Shown: positions 43,341 through 58,000 of the stretch, piece after piece
Layout of the letters: every line of letters starts with the position of its first letter
Numbering within the stretch: position 1 is the stretch's first letter
DNA from: Seongchinamella sediminis
GTDB taxonomy: Bacteria; Pseudomonadota; Gammaproteobacteria; Pseudomonadales; Halieaceae
NCBI RefSeq assembly: GCF_003457605.1
Contig: NZ_QRAN01000019.1
Location: 1-64,000, forward strand
Direction of reading: 5' to 3'
Length of the DNA stretch: 64,000 bases
The notes under the pieces: generated by a model
Database searches by the model: none
Seen by the model: only the letters and a program-made list of their open reading frames with translations
What the model was told of the DNA's origin: nothing
Program-made: the position numbers and the translations under genes

Positions 43341-44378
43341 TTGAATAGCGAATCCGAACCGTCGACGCCGGCAACACAGCCGGCGACGCAACAAAACCTC
43401 ACTCTCGAGCCCAATGACAGCCGTCATCTGGCCATGCTGTGCGGCCAGCTCGACAGCCACCTGCGGCAGATCGAGGAGCGCCTGGGCATCACCATCAGCA
43501 ACCGGGGCAACCAGTTCCTGCTGAGCGGGCCCTCGGTCAATGTAGCCTCGGCCAAACAGCTGCTGATCCACCTCTACGCTGAAATATGCCAGGGGGTGGG
43601 CCTGAGCCCGGAGTCCCTGCACCTGCAACTACAGCAGGCGGGACTGGAGCACCTGGCGGAAGCGGCCGGCGACGGCCAGCCGGTTGAGGCGATCCAGGTC
43701 ATTCGCACCAAACGCGCTTCTATCAAGCCCCGGGGCAAAAACCAGCAGAGCTATGTCCGCACCATCAAGCAGTCGGACATCAACTTCGGCATTGGCCCAG
43801 CCGGCACCGGCAAGACCTATCTGGCCGTGGCCTGCGCGGTAGAGGCCCTGCTCGAAGAGCGGGTGCGCCGCATCCTGCTGGTGCGCCCGGCGGTGGAGGC
43901 CGGCGAAAAGCTGGGGTTCCTTCCCGGCGACCTGAGCCAGAAGATCGATCCCTACCTGCGGCCGCTGTACGACGCTCTGTACGAGATGCTGGGCTTTGAG
44001 ACGGTCAACAAGTATATCGAGCGCAATATCATCGAGGTGGCACCGCTGGCTTTCATGCGTGGCCGCACCCTCAACAATGCCTTCATTATCCTTGACGAGG
44101 CCCAGAACACGACCCGGGAACAGATGAAGATGTTCCTCACCCGGATCGGTTTCGGCTCCACGGCGGTGATCACCGGCGACGCCACGCAGATCGACCTGCC
44201 GCGGGGCGCCCAGTCGGGCCTGACCCACGCCGGCAACATCCTCGACGGCGTCGATGGCATCGGCTTCACCTACTTCGCCAACAAGGACGTGGTGCGCCAC
44301 CCACTGGTGCAGCGCATCGTGCAGGCCTACGACAACCACGAGGACAAGGCCACTCCCCTGGACCAGGGCAAGCTGTGA
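43341..44378 (+). CDS. ybeZ: PhoH-like ATPase YbeZ
   Basis: The 345-residue product has an N-terminal KH-like part (HLRQIEERLGITISNRGNQF) and a PhoH ATPase domain with Walker A GPAGTGKTYLAV and Walker B FIILDEAQNTT. It partners YbeY in ribosome/rRNA processing. The start is TTG 43341; an ATG at 43324 is out of frame and stops at once. The end overlaps ybeY by 4 bp. Confidence 0.92.
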   Translation: MNSESEPSTPATQPATQQNLTLEPNDSRHLAMLCGQLDSHLRQIEERLGITISNRGNQFLLSGPSVNVASAKQLLIHLYAEICQGVGLSPESLHLQLQQAGLEHLAEAAGDGQPVEAIQVIRTKRASIKPRGKNQQSYVRTIKQSDINFGIGPAGTGKTYLAVACAVEALLEERVRRILLVRPAVEAGEKLGFLPGDLSQKIDPYLRPLYDALYEMLGFETVNKYIERNIIEVAPLAFMRGRTLNNAFIILDEAQNTTREQMKMFLTRIGFGSTAVITGDATQIDLPRGAQSGLTHAGNILDGVDGIGFTYFANKDVVRHPLVQRIVQAYDNHEDKATPLDQGKL

Positions 44379-44854
44379 ACCTGCAACTGGACATCCAGTG
44401 CGCCAGCACCGAACCGGTCCCCGACGAGGACGACATACGACGCTGGATTATCGTCGCCCTGGCAGGCCGTCGCAGCAGCGACACCGAGATCAGCCTGCGG
44501 CTGGTGGATATTCCCGAAATGACCGCGCTCAATGGGAGCTACCGCGGCAAGGCGGGCCCCACCAATGTGCTCTCCTTTCCCGCGGACCTGCCGCCGGAGC
44601 TTGAACTGCCGCTGCTGGGCGATATTGTCATCTGCGCGCCAGTGGTGCGCGCGGAGGCCCGCGAGCAGGCCAAGCCGCTGGCGGCCCACTGGGCCCACAT
44701 GACCGTCCACGGCACCCTGCACCTGCTGGGCTACGACCACATCGAGGAAACCGAAGCCCAGGCCATGGAGGCGCTGGAGACCGAGATCCTCGGGCAACTG
44801 AATTTTCCCTGTCCCTACCGGGACAATATACCCAAGGAGCATGCTGACGCATGA
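44375..44854 (+). CDS. ybeY: Endoribonuclease YbeY
   Basis: The 159-residue product carries the zinc-binding motif HGTLHLLGYDH (three histidines) and YRGKAGPTNVLSFP. It is required for 16S rRNA 3' maturation and late 70S quality control. GTG 44375 overlaps the ybeZ stop by 4 bp; its end overlaps the next gene by 4 bp. Tight coupling across ybeZ-ybeY-ybeX. Confidence 0.95.
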   Translation: MNLQLDIQCASTEPVPDEDDIRRWIIVALAGRRSSDTEISLRLVDIPEMTALNGSYRGKAGPTNVLSFPADLPPELELPLLGDIVICAPVVRAEAREQAKPLAAHWAHMTVHGTLHLLGYDHIEETEAQAMEALETEILGQLNFPCPYRDNIPKEHADA

Positions 44855-45696
44855 GCGATGAATACTCTGGCAGCGATTCGGGCGACAAATCCTGGCTGGA
44901 AAAAATAGGCCAGCTGTTCTCCGGCGAACCGCGCAACCGCAACGACCTGCTGGACGTGGTGGCGGTGGCCTCGGAGAACGAGGTGATCGACGAGGATGCC
45001 CGCAGCATCATGGAAGGTGCGATACAGGTATCGGATATGCAGGCCCGGGATATCATGATCCCGCGGGCGCAGATGGTGGTGCTCAAGGAAGAACAGTCGC
45101 TGGAGCAAATCCTGCCGCTGATCACCCGCTCTGCCCACTCGCGTTACCCGGTAGTGGGCGAAAGTACCGACGACGTACTGGGTATACTGCTGGCCAAGGA
45201 CCTGCTGCCGCAAATCCTCAACAAGGATCACAGCGACTTCAAACTCACTTCCCTGTTACGGCCCACGGTGGTGGTACCCGAGAGCAAGCGGTTGAACGTC
45301 CTGCTGCGCGAATTTCGTGAAAACCGCAACCATATGGCGATTGTGATCGACGAGTACGGCGGTGTCGCCGGCCTGGTGACCATAGAAGACGTGCTGGAGG
45401 AAATCGTCGGCGAGATTGAAGATGAAACCGATGCCCAGGCGGACCGCTATATTCGCAAGATTTCCGATGAGGACTACTTCATCAAGGCACTGACTCCGAT
45501 CGACGATTTTAACGAGTACTTCAAGACCGACTTCTCCGATGATGAGTTCGATACTATCGGCGGCCTGGTGATGCAGGCCCTGGGACACATGCCATCACGC
45601 AATGAGCTGGCGATAATTGATAAGTTCGAATTCAAGGTGATCAACGCAGACCTGCGCAAGATCCACAGCCTGCGCATGCGCCCCCTCCAGGCCTGA
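44851..45696 (+). CDS. ybeX: CorC/YbeX CBS-domain protein
   Basis: The 281-residue product has a short acidic N-terminus, two CBS domains (DIMIPRAQMVVLKEEQSLEQ; VVVPESKRLNVLLREFRENR) and a C-terminal CorC_HlyC domain (DFSDDEFDTIGGLVMQALGH). It lacks the membrane region of longer CorC-type proteins, matching E. coli YbeX/CorC. Linked to Mg2+ homeostasis and ribosome function. Starts in a 4-bp overlap with ybeY. Confidence 0.93.
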   Translation: MSDEYSGSDSGDKSWLEKIGQLFSGEPRNRNDLLDVVAVASENEVIDEDARSIMEGAIQVSDMQARDIMIPRAQMVVLKEEQSLEQILPLITRSAHSRYPVVGESTDDVLGILLAKDLLPQILNKDHSDFKLTSLLRPTVVVPESKRLNVLLREFRENRNHMAIVIDEYGGVAGLVTIEDVLEEIVGEIEDETDAQADRYIRKISDEDYFIKALTPIDDFNEYFKTDFSDDEFDTIGGLVMQALGHMPSRNELAIIDKFEFKVINADLRKIHSLRMRPLQA

Positions 45697-45706
45697 AGCA
45701 CCCCCA

Positions 45707-49809
<4,103 letters not shown>

Positions 49810-49828
49810 CCCGCAACGGAAGCTCCCC

Positions 49829-50347
49829 ATGCCACAGCGCCCGCTCCACCACTGCTTCATCCTCGCTATGGCCCTGGCGCTCAGCGCCTGTGGCTTCCAC
49901 CTGCGCGGCGCCGGCGGCGTCAGTATTTCCGATGAATGGCGCTCAATGTACCTGCAGACCAACAATCCCAACAGCGAGTTCAGCCGCGAGGTGAAAACCC
50001 GTTTCGCCGCCAATGGCGTGCAGTGGCAGGACGACAACAAAGCCGCCAACTACAGCGTGGTGCTGGGTCCCGAGCGTTTCAACCAGCGCAACCTGTCGCT
50101 CAACTCCGAAGCCCGCGCAGCGGAATTCGAGCTGACCATGCGCGCCACCTTCGCGGTGCGTAAAAATACCGGCGAGATGGTCATCGAAAGCACCACCAGT
50201 TCGGTGGTCAAGCAAATGGAAAACGACCCGCAGAACGTGGTGGGCAAGGCCGAGGAAATCCGCATCCTCAAGTCGGAGATGCGCAGTGAGCTGGCCCAGC
50301 AGATCATGCGCCGCATCGCCTTTTACGCCGCCGCCCAGGACGCCTGA
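49829..50347 (+). CDS. lptE: LPS-assembly lipoprotein LptE
   Basis: The 172-residue product begins with a lipoprotein signal peptide and lipobox LSAC (Cys21), followed by GFHLRG, the typical LptE start. It forms the plug of the LptD barrel that inserts LPS in the outer membrane. ATG 49829 has GGAAG upstream. The order leuS-lptE-holA is conserved in gammaproteobacteria. Its stop overlaps holA's ATG. Confidence 0.93.
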   Translation: MPQRPLHHCFILAMALALSACGFHLRGAGGVSISDEWRSMYLQTNNPNSEFSREVKTRFAANGVQWQDDNKAANYSVVLGPERFNQRNLSLNSEARAAEFELTMRATFAVRKNTGEMVIESTTSSVVKQMENDPQNVVGKAEEIRILKSEMRSELAQQIMRRIAFYAAAQDA

Positions 50348-51363
50348 TGCGCGTTTACCCGGAGAAACTGGCCGGCCAGCTGCAACAGCAACTCCTGCCC
50401 GTTTACCTGGTCAGTGGCGACGAGCCGCTGCTGGTCCAGGAGTGCTGTGACCAGGTGCGCCAGGCGGCGCGCCGGGCCGGTTGCAGCGACCGCGAAATTC
50501 TCGATGTCAGCGCGCCGGGCTTCAAGTGGGACGAGATCATCGCCAGCGCCGCCGCCATGTCACTGTTCGCCGAGCGCAAGCTGGTGGAACTGCGCATTCC
50601 CAGCGGCAAGCCGGGCACCGAGGGCAGCAAGGCCCTGGTGGAGTACCTGCAGGTAAGTGAGGGCAGCGAGGACGTGCTGCTGATTATCGCCGGCAAGATC
50701 GACAAACAGTCCACCAACAGCAAGTGGTACAAGGCCCTGGACGCCGCCGGCGCCACGGTGCAGGTCTGGCCGGTGGATGCCAGGGACCTGCCCCGCTGGC
50801 TGCAACAGCGGGTCAGCGCCGCCGGCATGGCCATCGATAACGAGGCCCTGCAACTGCTGTGCGAGCGGGTGGAAGGCAACCTGCTGGCGGCAGTGCAGGA
50901 AGTGGAAAAACTCAAGCTGCTGGCGGACGACGGCCGGATCGGCGCCGCGACGGTAACCGCCTCGGTCGCCAACAACGCCCGCTACAACCTGTTCGACATG
51001 ACCGACAACGCGCTCAGGGGCAATGCCGCCGGCAGCCTGAAAATGCTCCACGGCCTGCGCGGCGAGGGCACCGAGCCCGCCGTGGCCCTGTGGGCCCTGC
51101 TGCGGGAAATCCGCACCCTGCACCAGGCCCGGCAGGCGATGGATGCGGGCCAGAACCCGCAACAGGCCCTGGGCGCCCTGCGGGTGTGGAAAAACCGCAT
51201 GAGCCTGATGCAGGGGGCGCTGGGCCGCCACAGCCGCAACTCCCTCAACCACCTGCTGGAACAGGCCAGCGCCGTCGACGGCAGCATCAAGGGCTTCGCC
51301 GGCGGCAAGCCCTGGGATAACCTGGAAACCCTGATCCTGGATCTGGCCGGCGCCCGCCGCTAA
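50347..51363 (+). CDS. holA: DNA polymerase III subunit delta
   Basis: The 338-residue product matches HolA in length and pattern: LPVYLVSGDEPLLVQECCDQ, FKWDEIIASAAAMSLFAERKL and the C-terminal LLREIRTLHQARQ helical collar. It opens the beta clamp during loading. Its ATG overlaps the lptE stop. It ends the conserved block; the accessory region with imuA begins 140 bp later. Confidence 0.95.
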   Translation: MRVYPEKLAGQLQQQLLPVYLVSGDEPLLVQECCDQVRQAARRAGCSDREILDVSAPGFKWDEIIASAAAMSLFAERKLVELRIPSGKPGTEGSKALVEYLQVSEGSEDVLLIIAGKIDKQSTNSKWYKALDAAGATVQVWPVDARDLPRWLQQRVSAAGMAIDNEALQLLCERVEGNLLAAVQEVEKLKLLADDGRIGAATVTASVANNARYNLFDMTDNALRGNAAGSLKMLHGLRGEGTEPAVALWALLREIRTLHQARQAMDAGQNPQQALGALRVWKNRMSLMQGALGRHSRNSLNHLLEQASAVDGSIKGFAGGKPWDNLETLILDLAGARR

Positions 51364-51457
51364 ACCCTGCTCTGCGCTTCAACCACCTGTCGCCTGATCG
51401 CACAGGTCACACCCGCGTGTAAATTTTACCGCTTGCAAAGCCCGGTCGCGCCAACTA

Positions 51458-51488
51458 CTGTATATACAAACAGTGTATAAACATACAG
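51458..51488 (+). promoter_or_regulatory. Two overlapping LexA boxes upstream of imuA
   Basis: The first box CTGT-ATATACAA-ACAG (51458-51473) is a perfect match to the gammaproteobacterial LexA consensus CTGT-N8-ACAG. A second, GTGT-ATAAACAT-ACAG (51473-51488), starts at the last base of the first and has one mismatch. They end 15 nt before the imuA ATG. Confidence 0.88.
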
Positions 51489-51503
51489 CAAAGAGGCGCG
51501 GCC

Positions 51504-52235
51504 ATGAATACAGCACTGCAACAGCTTATCAAGCGTAACGACACCTGGCTTGCCGGCCAGGTATTCTCCGCCAGCGGCAACAGCCATCGGGATGAGGGCC
51601 GCCTCAACACCGGTTACAGCACCCTGGATGCCCAGCTGCGCCACAAGGGCTGGCCCCTGGGCAACACCGTGGAAATGCTCAGCGATGGCTGCGGCCTGGG
51701 CTCCATGGGCCTGTTCCTGCCGGCCATGGAAAAGCTCAGCGCCGAGGGCCTCTGGCAGGTCTTTATTGCCCCGCCCTTCACACCCTATGCCCCCCTGCTG
51801 AAAGCCCGGGGCATCGACACCGGGCAGATCCTGCTGGTACACCCCAAAAACCGGGAAGACCTGCTGTGGGCCACCGAGCAGGCCCTGCGCAGCAGCACCA
51901 GCAGCGCCGTGTTCAGCTGGCTGGGGGCCGAGGAATACAGCTACGGCGAACTGCGCAAGCTGCAACTGGCCGCCGCCAGCGGCGACAGCCTGGCAGTACT
52001 GTTCCGCCCCCAGGCCGCCGCGCGCAACCACGCCCCCGCCAGTCTGCGCCTGCAAATGCGCGAGTACCGCAAGGTGCATATTCTCAAGCAGCGCGGTGGC
52101 AACCAGTACCTGGACGTGGCCCTGCCGCCCTCGGAAGATGTGCCGGAGCAGCCCCAGCTGTGGGAGATTCCCGCCTGGCAGGCGAGCCCCGGGCAGGTCA
52201 GCCCCCAGGTGCAGCCGACGCTGTCGTTTGCCTGA
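51504..52235 (+). CDS. imuA: SOS mutagenesis accessory protein ImuA (SulA-like)
   Basis: The 243-residue product is a RecA/SulA-like protein with LNTGYSTLDAQLRHKGWPLG, LPAMEKLSAEGLWQVFIAPP and LFRPQAAARNHAPASLRLQ, the pattern of ImuA. With ImuB and the polymerase DnaE2 (ImuC) it forms the SOS mutasome used for error-prone lesion bypass. AGAGG lies 8 nt before the ATG, and strong LexA boxes lie just upstream. Its usual partner imuB is about 9 kb away in this window rather than adjacent. Confidence 0.88.
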   Translation: MNTALQQLIKRNDTWLAGQVFSASGNSHRDEGRLNTGYSTLDAQLRHKGWPLGNTVEMLSDGCGLGSMGLFLPAMEKLSAEGLWQVFIAPPFTPYAPLLKARGIDTGQILLVHPKNREDLLWATEQALRSSTSSAVFSWLGAEEYSYGELRKLQLAAASGDSLAVLFRPQAAARNHAPASLRLQMREYRKVHILKQRGGNQYLDVALPPSEDVPEQPQLWEIPAWQASPGQVSPQVQPTLSFA

Positions 52236-52327
52236 ACACAACCAGCATGACGGACATCAAAAACGGGATAATTACGCTCTGCTAGAATCCGCGTTGTACT
52301 TTAACGCCACTGACAGCGGAGCCAAAC

Positions 52328-52765
52328 ATGCAAGACTTCCCCCACCACTACCGGGTATCTGCCAACGCGGAAGCCGAGGGTAATATCGCCCTGAAAGCCG
52401 ACGACATGCCGCAGCTGGTTTCCGCCCCGCCCGCCGAGTTTGGCGGCCCGGGAGACCAGTGGTCACCGGAACACCTGCTGGTCGCTGCGGTTGGCGACTG
52501 TTTCATTCTTACTTTTCGCGCCATTGCGCGAGCTTCCGGGCTGGAATGGAACAGCCTGGAAGTGAACGCCGAAGGGGTGCTGGACCGAATGGACCGGGTC
52601 ACTCAGTTCACCGGATTCACCGTGCGCACCAGCCTGACCGTGCCCGCAGGCACCGACCAGGCCGACGCCCGGCGCCTGCTGGAAAAGGCCGAAAGTGCCT
52701 GCCTGGTCACTGCCTCGCTCAAGGCCCCCTGCCACCTGGAAGCTGATATAATCGCCGCCCCCTGA
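52328..52765 (+). CDS. OsmC family peroxide-reducing protein
   Basis: The 145-residue product has the two catalytic cysteines of OsmC/Ohr proteins in AAVGDCFILTF and AESACLVTASL. It probably reduces organic hydroperoxides with a dithiol. The YhfA-like arrangement without a long N-terminal extension fits OsmC more than Ohr. It lies between imuA and DUF2788, same strand. Confidence 0.9.
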   Translation: MQDFPHHYRVSANAEAEGNIALKADDMPQLVSAPPAEFGGPGDQWSPEHLLVAAVGDCFILTFRAIARASGLEWNSLEVNAEGVLDRMDRVTQFTGFTVRTSLTVPAGTDQADARRLLEKAESACLVTASLKAPCHLEADIIAAP

Positions 52766-52796
52766 ACAGGCGCCGCCTGCGGCCCGGGAGAGCGAT

Positions 52797-53006
52797 ATGG
52801 ACGAGTGGTTAACAGAGTACGGCGTTACCCTGGGGGTCGGCGCCCTGATCCTGTTTATGATTTTTATCGTCTGGGACCTGGCCAGGCGCAGTAACGCGGG
52901 CAGGTTCGGCACCATCATCCTCTACATCGGCCTGGCCATGGGCATTTTCGGTTTCCTGATCAAATTCGTGATTACCTACCTGCTGGAAAACGCCGGCGGC
53001 ATGTAA
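52797..53006 (+). CDS. DUF2788 family small membrane protein
   Basis: The 69-residue product has two membrane helices with the signature ILFMIFIVWDLARRSNAGRFGT, matching DUF2788, a family of small gammaproteobacterial membrane proteins of unknown function. It starts 31 bp after the OsmC gene. Confidence 0.88.
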   Translation: MDEWLTEYGVTLGVGALILFMIFIVWDLARRSNAGRFGTIILYIGLAMGIFGFLIKFVITYLLENAGGM

Positions 53007-53153
53007 GCCAGAGCACCCATCTTACTGAGCCAGAGCGCGTCGCAATTCATCAAATTGCGGCGTTTGCTGGCTCGCCAGCCCGGAAGCACCTACTCTGACT
53101 ATCGCGATGGCAAGGACGCTATCGCAACGGTTCACTACAGGGAGGTAGTGTCG

Positions 53154-55007
53154 ATGAAACCTGGAATTCCGGGCGGCCTGTTGCTGCTCGTTCCCGCCCT
53201 GGCACTGGGGCAATCATCCTCTGACAACCCGGCGCCTGCCACCACGCTCCAGCAGCAGGACTTCAGTCCACCGCTGCAGGCCCCGGAATCGCTCAGCCCG
53301 GCGCCCCGAGGGTCGGCCCCCGCAAACACGCGGCAGGTCAATACAACCCTCCAGACGCCGGCACCGGCATACACCAGCGGCGAGCGCAATTTTTCCCGCC
53401 GCATCTCATTTTCGGAACTGCCAGTGGATGCCCTGGTGAGTGACCAGTACCGGGACCGGGGCATCGTCTTCGGCGGCTCGGGGCCGGTGATTACCACGGA
53501 TGCCGCGGTGGCTTCTTCTCCTGTGCTGACGGGAACCCCCGTGTTCGAGGGTGATATCACCGGCCAGTTCGTCAAACCCGGCACCCAGGAAGCCGCAACC
53601 GTCTACCAGTTTGTCTGGGAGAGCGGCCACTTTGACGCGGTGGCCTCGGTACAGATGGACCTCTATGGCCCACAGGGCCAGTTGCTGCTATCCACCACCA
53701 ACGAGGGCACCGGTATCTACCGCTTTTTCACCCGGGGCGGCAATATCGGCATTGCCAGCTGGCGCGTACACATTGTCAGTGACGAACCGGGCGGCTTCGG
53801 CATCGACAACCTCTACTTTTCGATTCCCGGCAAAGACGACCTCGGGCGGGAAATGGGCCTGACCGAATGCGCCCTGGGCAACCCGGTGAACCCCGCCGCC
53901 GGCAACAAGGTCCAGATAGAAACCGATTACCAGGGCAAGCGGCCATTTCCGCTGGCGGTAAGCCGGGCCTACAACTCCATCAGCGGCCAGTGGACATTCT
54001 TTCCCCGGGTGTCCCACCAGGCGGGCACCATCGAGGCCCAGGTCACCCGTGCCGACGGCAAGATACTTACCTTCACCGGCGGCCAGGGTGGCACTGACTG
54101 GCGCAACAGCAGCACCGACATCACCGAACAACTGTTCAGTGAGCTCGACGGCGCGGGCAATATCAGCGGCTGGCGCCTGGAGACCCTGGACGACCAGGTC
54201 GAAACCTACGACAGCAGCGGAAGACTTGTGCGGGTCAGCCAACGATCCGGGCTCAGTCACAGCTATCGCTACCAGCTGGATGCCATCGAGGTTGAGCACA
54301 GCCTGGGCGGCGTGATCCGCTACGCGCTGGATACAGCGGGCCGAATTACCGGCTTCAGCGATCCGCTGGGGCAGGATTACAGTTACAGTTACAACAGCAA
54401 TGGCATGCTCGGTTCGGTGTTCTACCCGGACAATGGCAGTAACCGCACTTATCACTACGAGAACACCACCTATCCCGACCTGCTCACCGGTATCAGTGAT
54501 GCCAACGGCAAGCGCTACGCCAGCTGGACCTATGACAGCGCCCGCCGGGCGGTCAGTTCCGAACACCACAACGGCGCCGACAGGACCAGCTTTGACTACA
54601 GTCTGCTCAACGGTCCGGGTACCAGCAGAACCACCGTCACCAACCCACTGGGCAAGGAAACCACCTATTACTACACCCGGGTCAATGGCGTACAGCGCGT
54701 ATTCCAGGTGCAGGGACATGCCAGCGCCAACTGCGTGGCGGCCAACCAGCGCTATGGTTTTGACCAGCGGGCGTTCATCCGCAGCAAGACCGACTGGAAA
54801 GGCAACGTTACCGAGTACCTGCGGGACGCCAACGGGCGTGAACTGATTCGCCGGGAAGGCGTGGGTACGCCCCAGGAGCGGGAAACCCGCACTACCTGGC
54901 ACGCCAATTTCAACCTGCCCACAGTCATAGCCGAACCTGGCCGCACAAGCCATTACGAATACGACCTCAAGGGTAACCTGATCCGTAAACGTGTCGAAAC
55001 TCCCTGA
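53154..55007 (+). CDS. Exported RHS-repeat protein, N-terminal half of a split RHS
   Basis: The product has about 617 residues from ATG 53154, with a signal peptide (MKPGIPGGLLLLVPALALG). After a Pro/Ala-rich linker comes a beta-sandwich region (about residues 90-225, with ISFSELPVDALVSDQY and GFGIDNLYFSIPG), then the DUF6531-like RHS entry ECALGNPVNPAAGNKVQIET and several YD repeats (DSSGRLVRVS, DTAGRITGFS, DLKGNLIRKR). It stops in the middle of the repeat region, where whole RHS proteins continue. The next gene picks up the repeats 49 bp later. The longer frame from 53055 lacks signal character. Confidence 0.82.
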   Translation: MKPGIPGGLLLLVPALALGQSSSDNPAPATTLQQQDFSPPLQAPESLSPAPRGSAPANTRQVNTTLQTPAPAYTSGERNFSRRISFSELPVDALVSDQYRDRGIVFGGSGPVITTDAAVASSPVLTGTPVFEGDITGQFVKPGTQEAATVYQFVWESGHFDAVASVQMDLYGPQGQLLLSTTNEGTGIYRFFTRGGNIGIASWRVHIVSDEPGGFGIDNLYFSIPGKDDLGREMGLTECALGNPVNPAAGNKVQIETDYQGKRPFPLAVSRAYNSISGQWTFFPRVSHQAGTIEAQVTRADGKILTFTGGQGGTDWRNSSTDITEQLFSELDGAGNISGWRLETLDDQVETYDSSGRLVRVSQRSGLSHSYRYQLDAIEVEHSLGGVIRYALDTAGRITGFSDPLGQDYSYSYNSNGMLGSVFYPDNGSNRTYHYENTTYPDLLTGISDANGKRYASWTYDSARRAVSSEHHNGADRTSFDYSLLNGPGTSRTTVTNPLGKETTYYYTRVNGVQRVFQVQGHASANCVAANQRYGFDQRAFIRSKTDWKGNVTEYLRDANGRELIRREGVGTPQERETRTTWHANFNLPTVIAEPGRTSHYEYDLKGNLIRKRVETP

Positions 55008-55055
55008 CACCGGGATTCCAACAATAGCAACGGCTCACGAAGCAAGGAACGCATC

Positions 55056-58000
55056 ATGAACCACTCCGGCAGACTCCTGTTCACGCTAACCGGCAGCATT
55101 GCACTCGCAGTCGGTTGCACCGTCTCCCTCGCCGAAGAGAGGCAGTGGACCTACCAGTACAACAGCAACGGCCAGATTACCCTCGCTGATGGCCCCCGTG
55201 TCGATGCGGACGACAGCATCCACTATGGCTATGACGCCAGCGGCAATCGCATCTCGGCCGCCAACTCACTGGGATACACCAGCCACCTGCTCGATCACAA
55301 TGAGCGCGGCCAGCCGCGACGGATTATCGACGTAAACGGCGTGGAAACCCGGTTGACCTATCACCCCCGGGGCTGGATCACCTCACGCACCGTGATCGAC
55401 CCCACCGGTGACAGTTCGCTGGATGCGATTACTGACTACAGCTACGACAGCGAGGGAATGCTGCTCAGCACCACGCTGCCTGACGGCAGCACCCTGAGCA
55501 ACGAATACGACGGTGCCCGCCGGCTGGTGGCGGTCAGCAACAACCTTGGCGAGCGGGTGGAATACACCCTGGACGAGGCCGGCAACCGCATCGCGGAGCG
55601 AAGCTTTGACACTAACGGCACGCTGCTAAGGGACATCAACCGCAGCTATGATGAACTCAAGCGCTTGATCACCATTACCGGCGCATCCGGACAAACCACC
55701 CACTATACCTATGACCGCAACGGTAACCGGACTTCGCGCACCGATGGCAATGGCAACACCACCGTGCAGTGGATAGATTCCCTGGACAGGATCTATAGCA
55801 CCGAGGCCGCCTATGCCCACACCGTGCACTACAATCACGACCAGCGGGATAACCTTACCGCGGTGACCGATCCTCGCGGTCTGGCCACCAACTACACCAT
55901 CAACGGCTTTGATGAGGTAGTGACCCTGGACAGCCCGGATACGGGGGTCAGCAGCTATCATTATGACAGCGCCGGCAACCGAATACTCAGCACCGACGCG
56001 CGGGGGATCAGTGTTGCATCCAGCTACGATGCGCTCAACCGGCAGCTCGAGTCCAGCTACCCCGACACCAGCCTGAACATCAGCTACGGCTACGACGGGG
56101 GAAGTTTTGGCATCGGCCGGCTTACCACCGTAAGCGATGCCTCGGGCACGACAACAATGGACTACGATCATCGCGGCAACCTGGTCTTCGAAGCGCGCAA
56201 CAGCGCTGGCCACGACTTCAACCTGGCATACGAATACAACCTGGCCGACCGGGTAACGCGGATTACCTACCCCAGCGGACGCACAGTGGATTACAGCTAC
56301 GACGGGGCCGGACGACAAATGGCGATTCACAGCAACGGCCCCGAGGGAGCCCGGACTATCGCCAGCGATGCCGGATACCTCCCTTTTGGCCCGGTCACAT
56401 CCCTTGTCCTGGGCAACGGCATGCAGATGCAGGCAGCCTATGATCTGGACTATCGCCTGACCACGCTGAGCTTTGGCAGCGCGCTCAACCGCAGCTACAG
56501 CTACGACTCCGCCGACAACATCACCGCCATAAACGACCAGAAGAACGCCACATTCAGCCAGGCCCTGGGCTACGACGCCCTCAACCGGCTGGGTAACGCC
56601 AGTGGCGGCTACGGCAATCTGTCATACAGCTACGACGCCAACAGCAACCGCCTTAGCCATAGCAGCAGTAACGGCACGGATGTCTACAGCTACGCCAGCA
56701 ACAGCAACCGCCTGCAAAGCACCAGTGACTGGCAGTACCAGTACGATACCAACGGGAACCTGGTGGCGAAATCTGACAACAACGGCGACAACACTACCAT
56801 CTACCAGTACGACGCACGCAACCGGCTGGCCCGGGTAATCGAGCGACGACTCACCAACGGCGAGCCCGCAGACAGCCTTATCGCCGAGTACAGCTACAAC
56901 TTCCGCAACCAACGCACCAGGAAACAAACCGCAGACGAGGACATTCACTACGTTTACGGCCAGCGCGGTGAGTTACTGGCAGAGATCAACGGCGACGGCA
57001 TCCCCCTGCGCGAATACATTTACTTCAACGAACGCCCCATCGCCGTGGCCAGCACCAGCTTCACCTACGGACCCGCCGAGCCCGGCCCCGAGACACTGCT
57101 GGATGACACCAGCGCGGGAACCAGCAGCAGCGGCACCTGGGAACAGGTGAGAAAGAAAGGCGCCTGGGGGGACTACTATCACCTCTCCGAAGATGCAGGC
57201 AACAGCTATCGCTGGCACCCCGGCACGTTGCAAGAGCGCGATTACGAGATCTACGCCTGGTGGCCAAAAGTACGAAAGAACAACCCTTCCGCCACCTACC
57301 GGATCCATCACGGCGGCCAGGTGTCGACGGTTACCGCCAACCAGGGCAGACAGGGCAAACAATGGGTGTACCTGGGCACCTACAGCTTCAGCGGCAATGG
57401 TGACGAGTACATAGACCTATCCGATGCCGGCGGCAAAACCGCCGCCGACGGCATCCGCCTGGTAGAAATACTCCCTCCCCCACCGCCACTGATCAGCACC
57501 GAAATCTACTACATCCACACCGACCATCTCGGCACCCCGCAAACCCTGACCAACCAGGCCCAGAATGTGGTCTGGAACGCAAACTACCGCCCCTTCGGCC
57601 AGGCCGACATCGATGTCGCAGCAATTACCAATAACCTGAGATTTCCGGGGCAGTATTTCGATGCTGAGACCGGGCTGCATCAGAATTATTTTCGGGATTA
57701 TGATTCTAGTTGGGGAAGGTACATTGAAACTGATCCTCTAGGTATTGAAGGCGGGATAAATACATATAGTTATTCAAATAATAATCCTTTCACATACTTG
57801 GATCCGTTTGGGTTAGCTCCTAGCTGGGTTGGCCCCACAGCCATAGTCATATCAACCACAGGTGGAGCACTCGCACTTCACCCCAACCCAATAACTCCTC
57901 CCTTGGTTCGCGCAACAGGGCTTGTAATGGTTGGGGTCGGCGGTGCCCTTGAAGTTTGGGACTGGGCAACTGCCTTAGATGAGGTAAAAGCGTCCACTAG

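Noticed and set aside
53688-55010. 440-residue minus-strand frame opposite the first RHS gene
   Set aside because: Shadow of the RHS repeats; no coding features.
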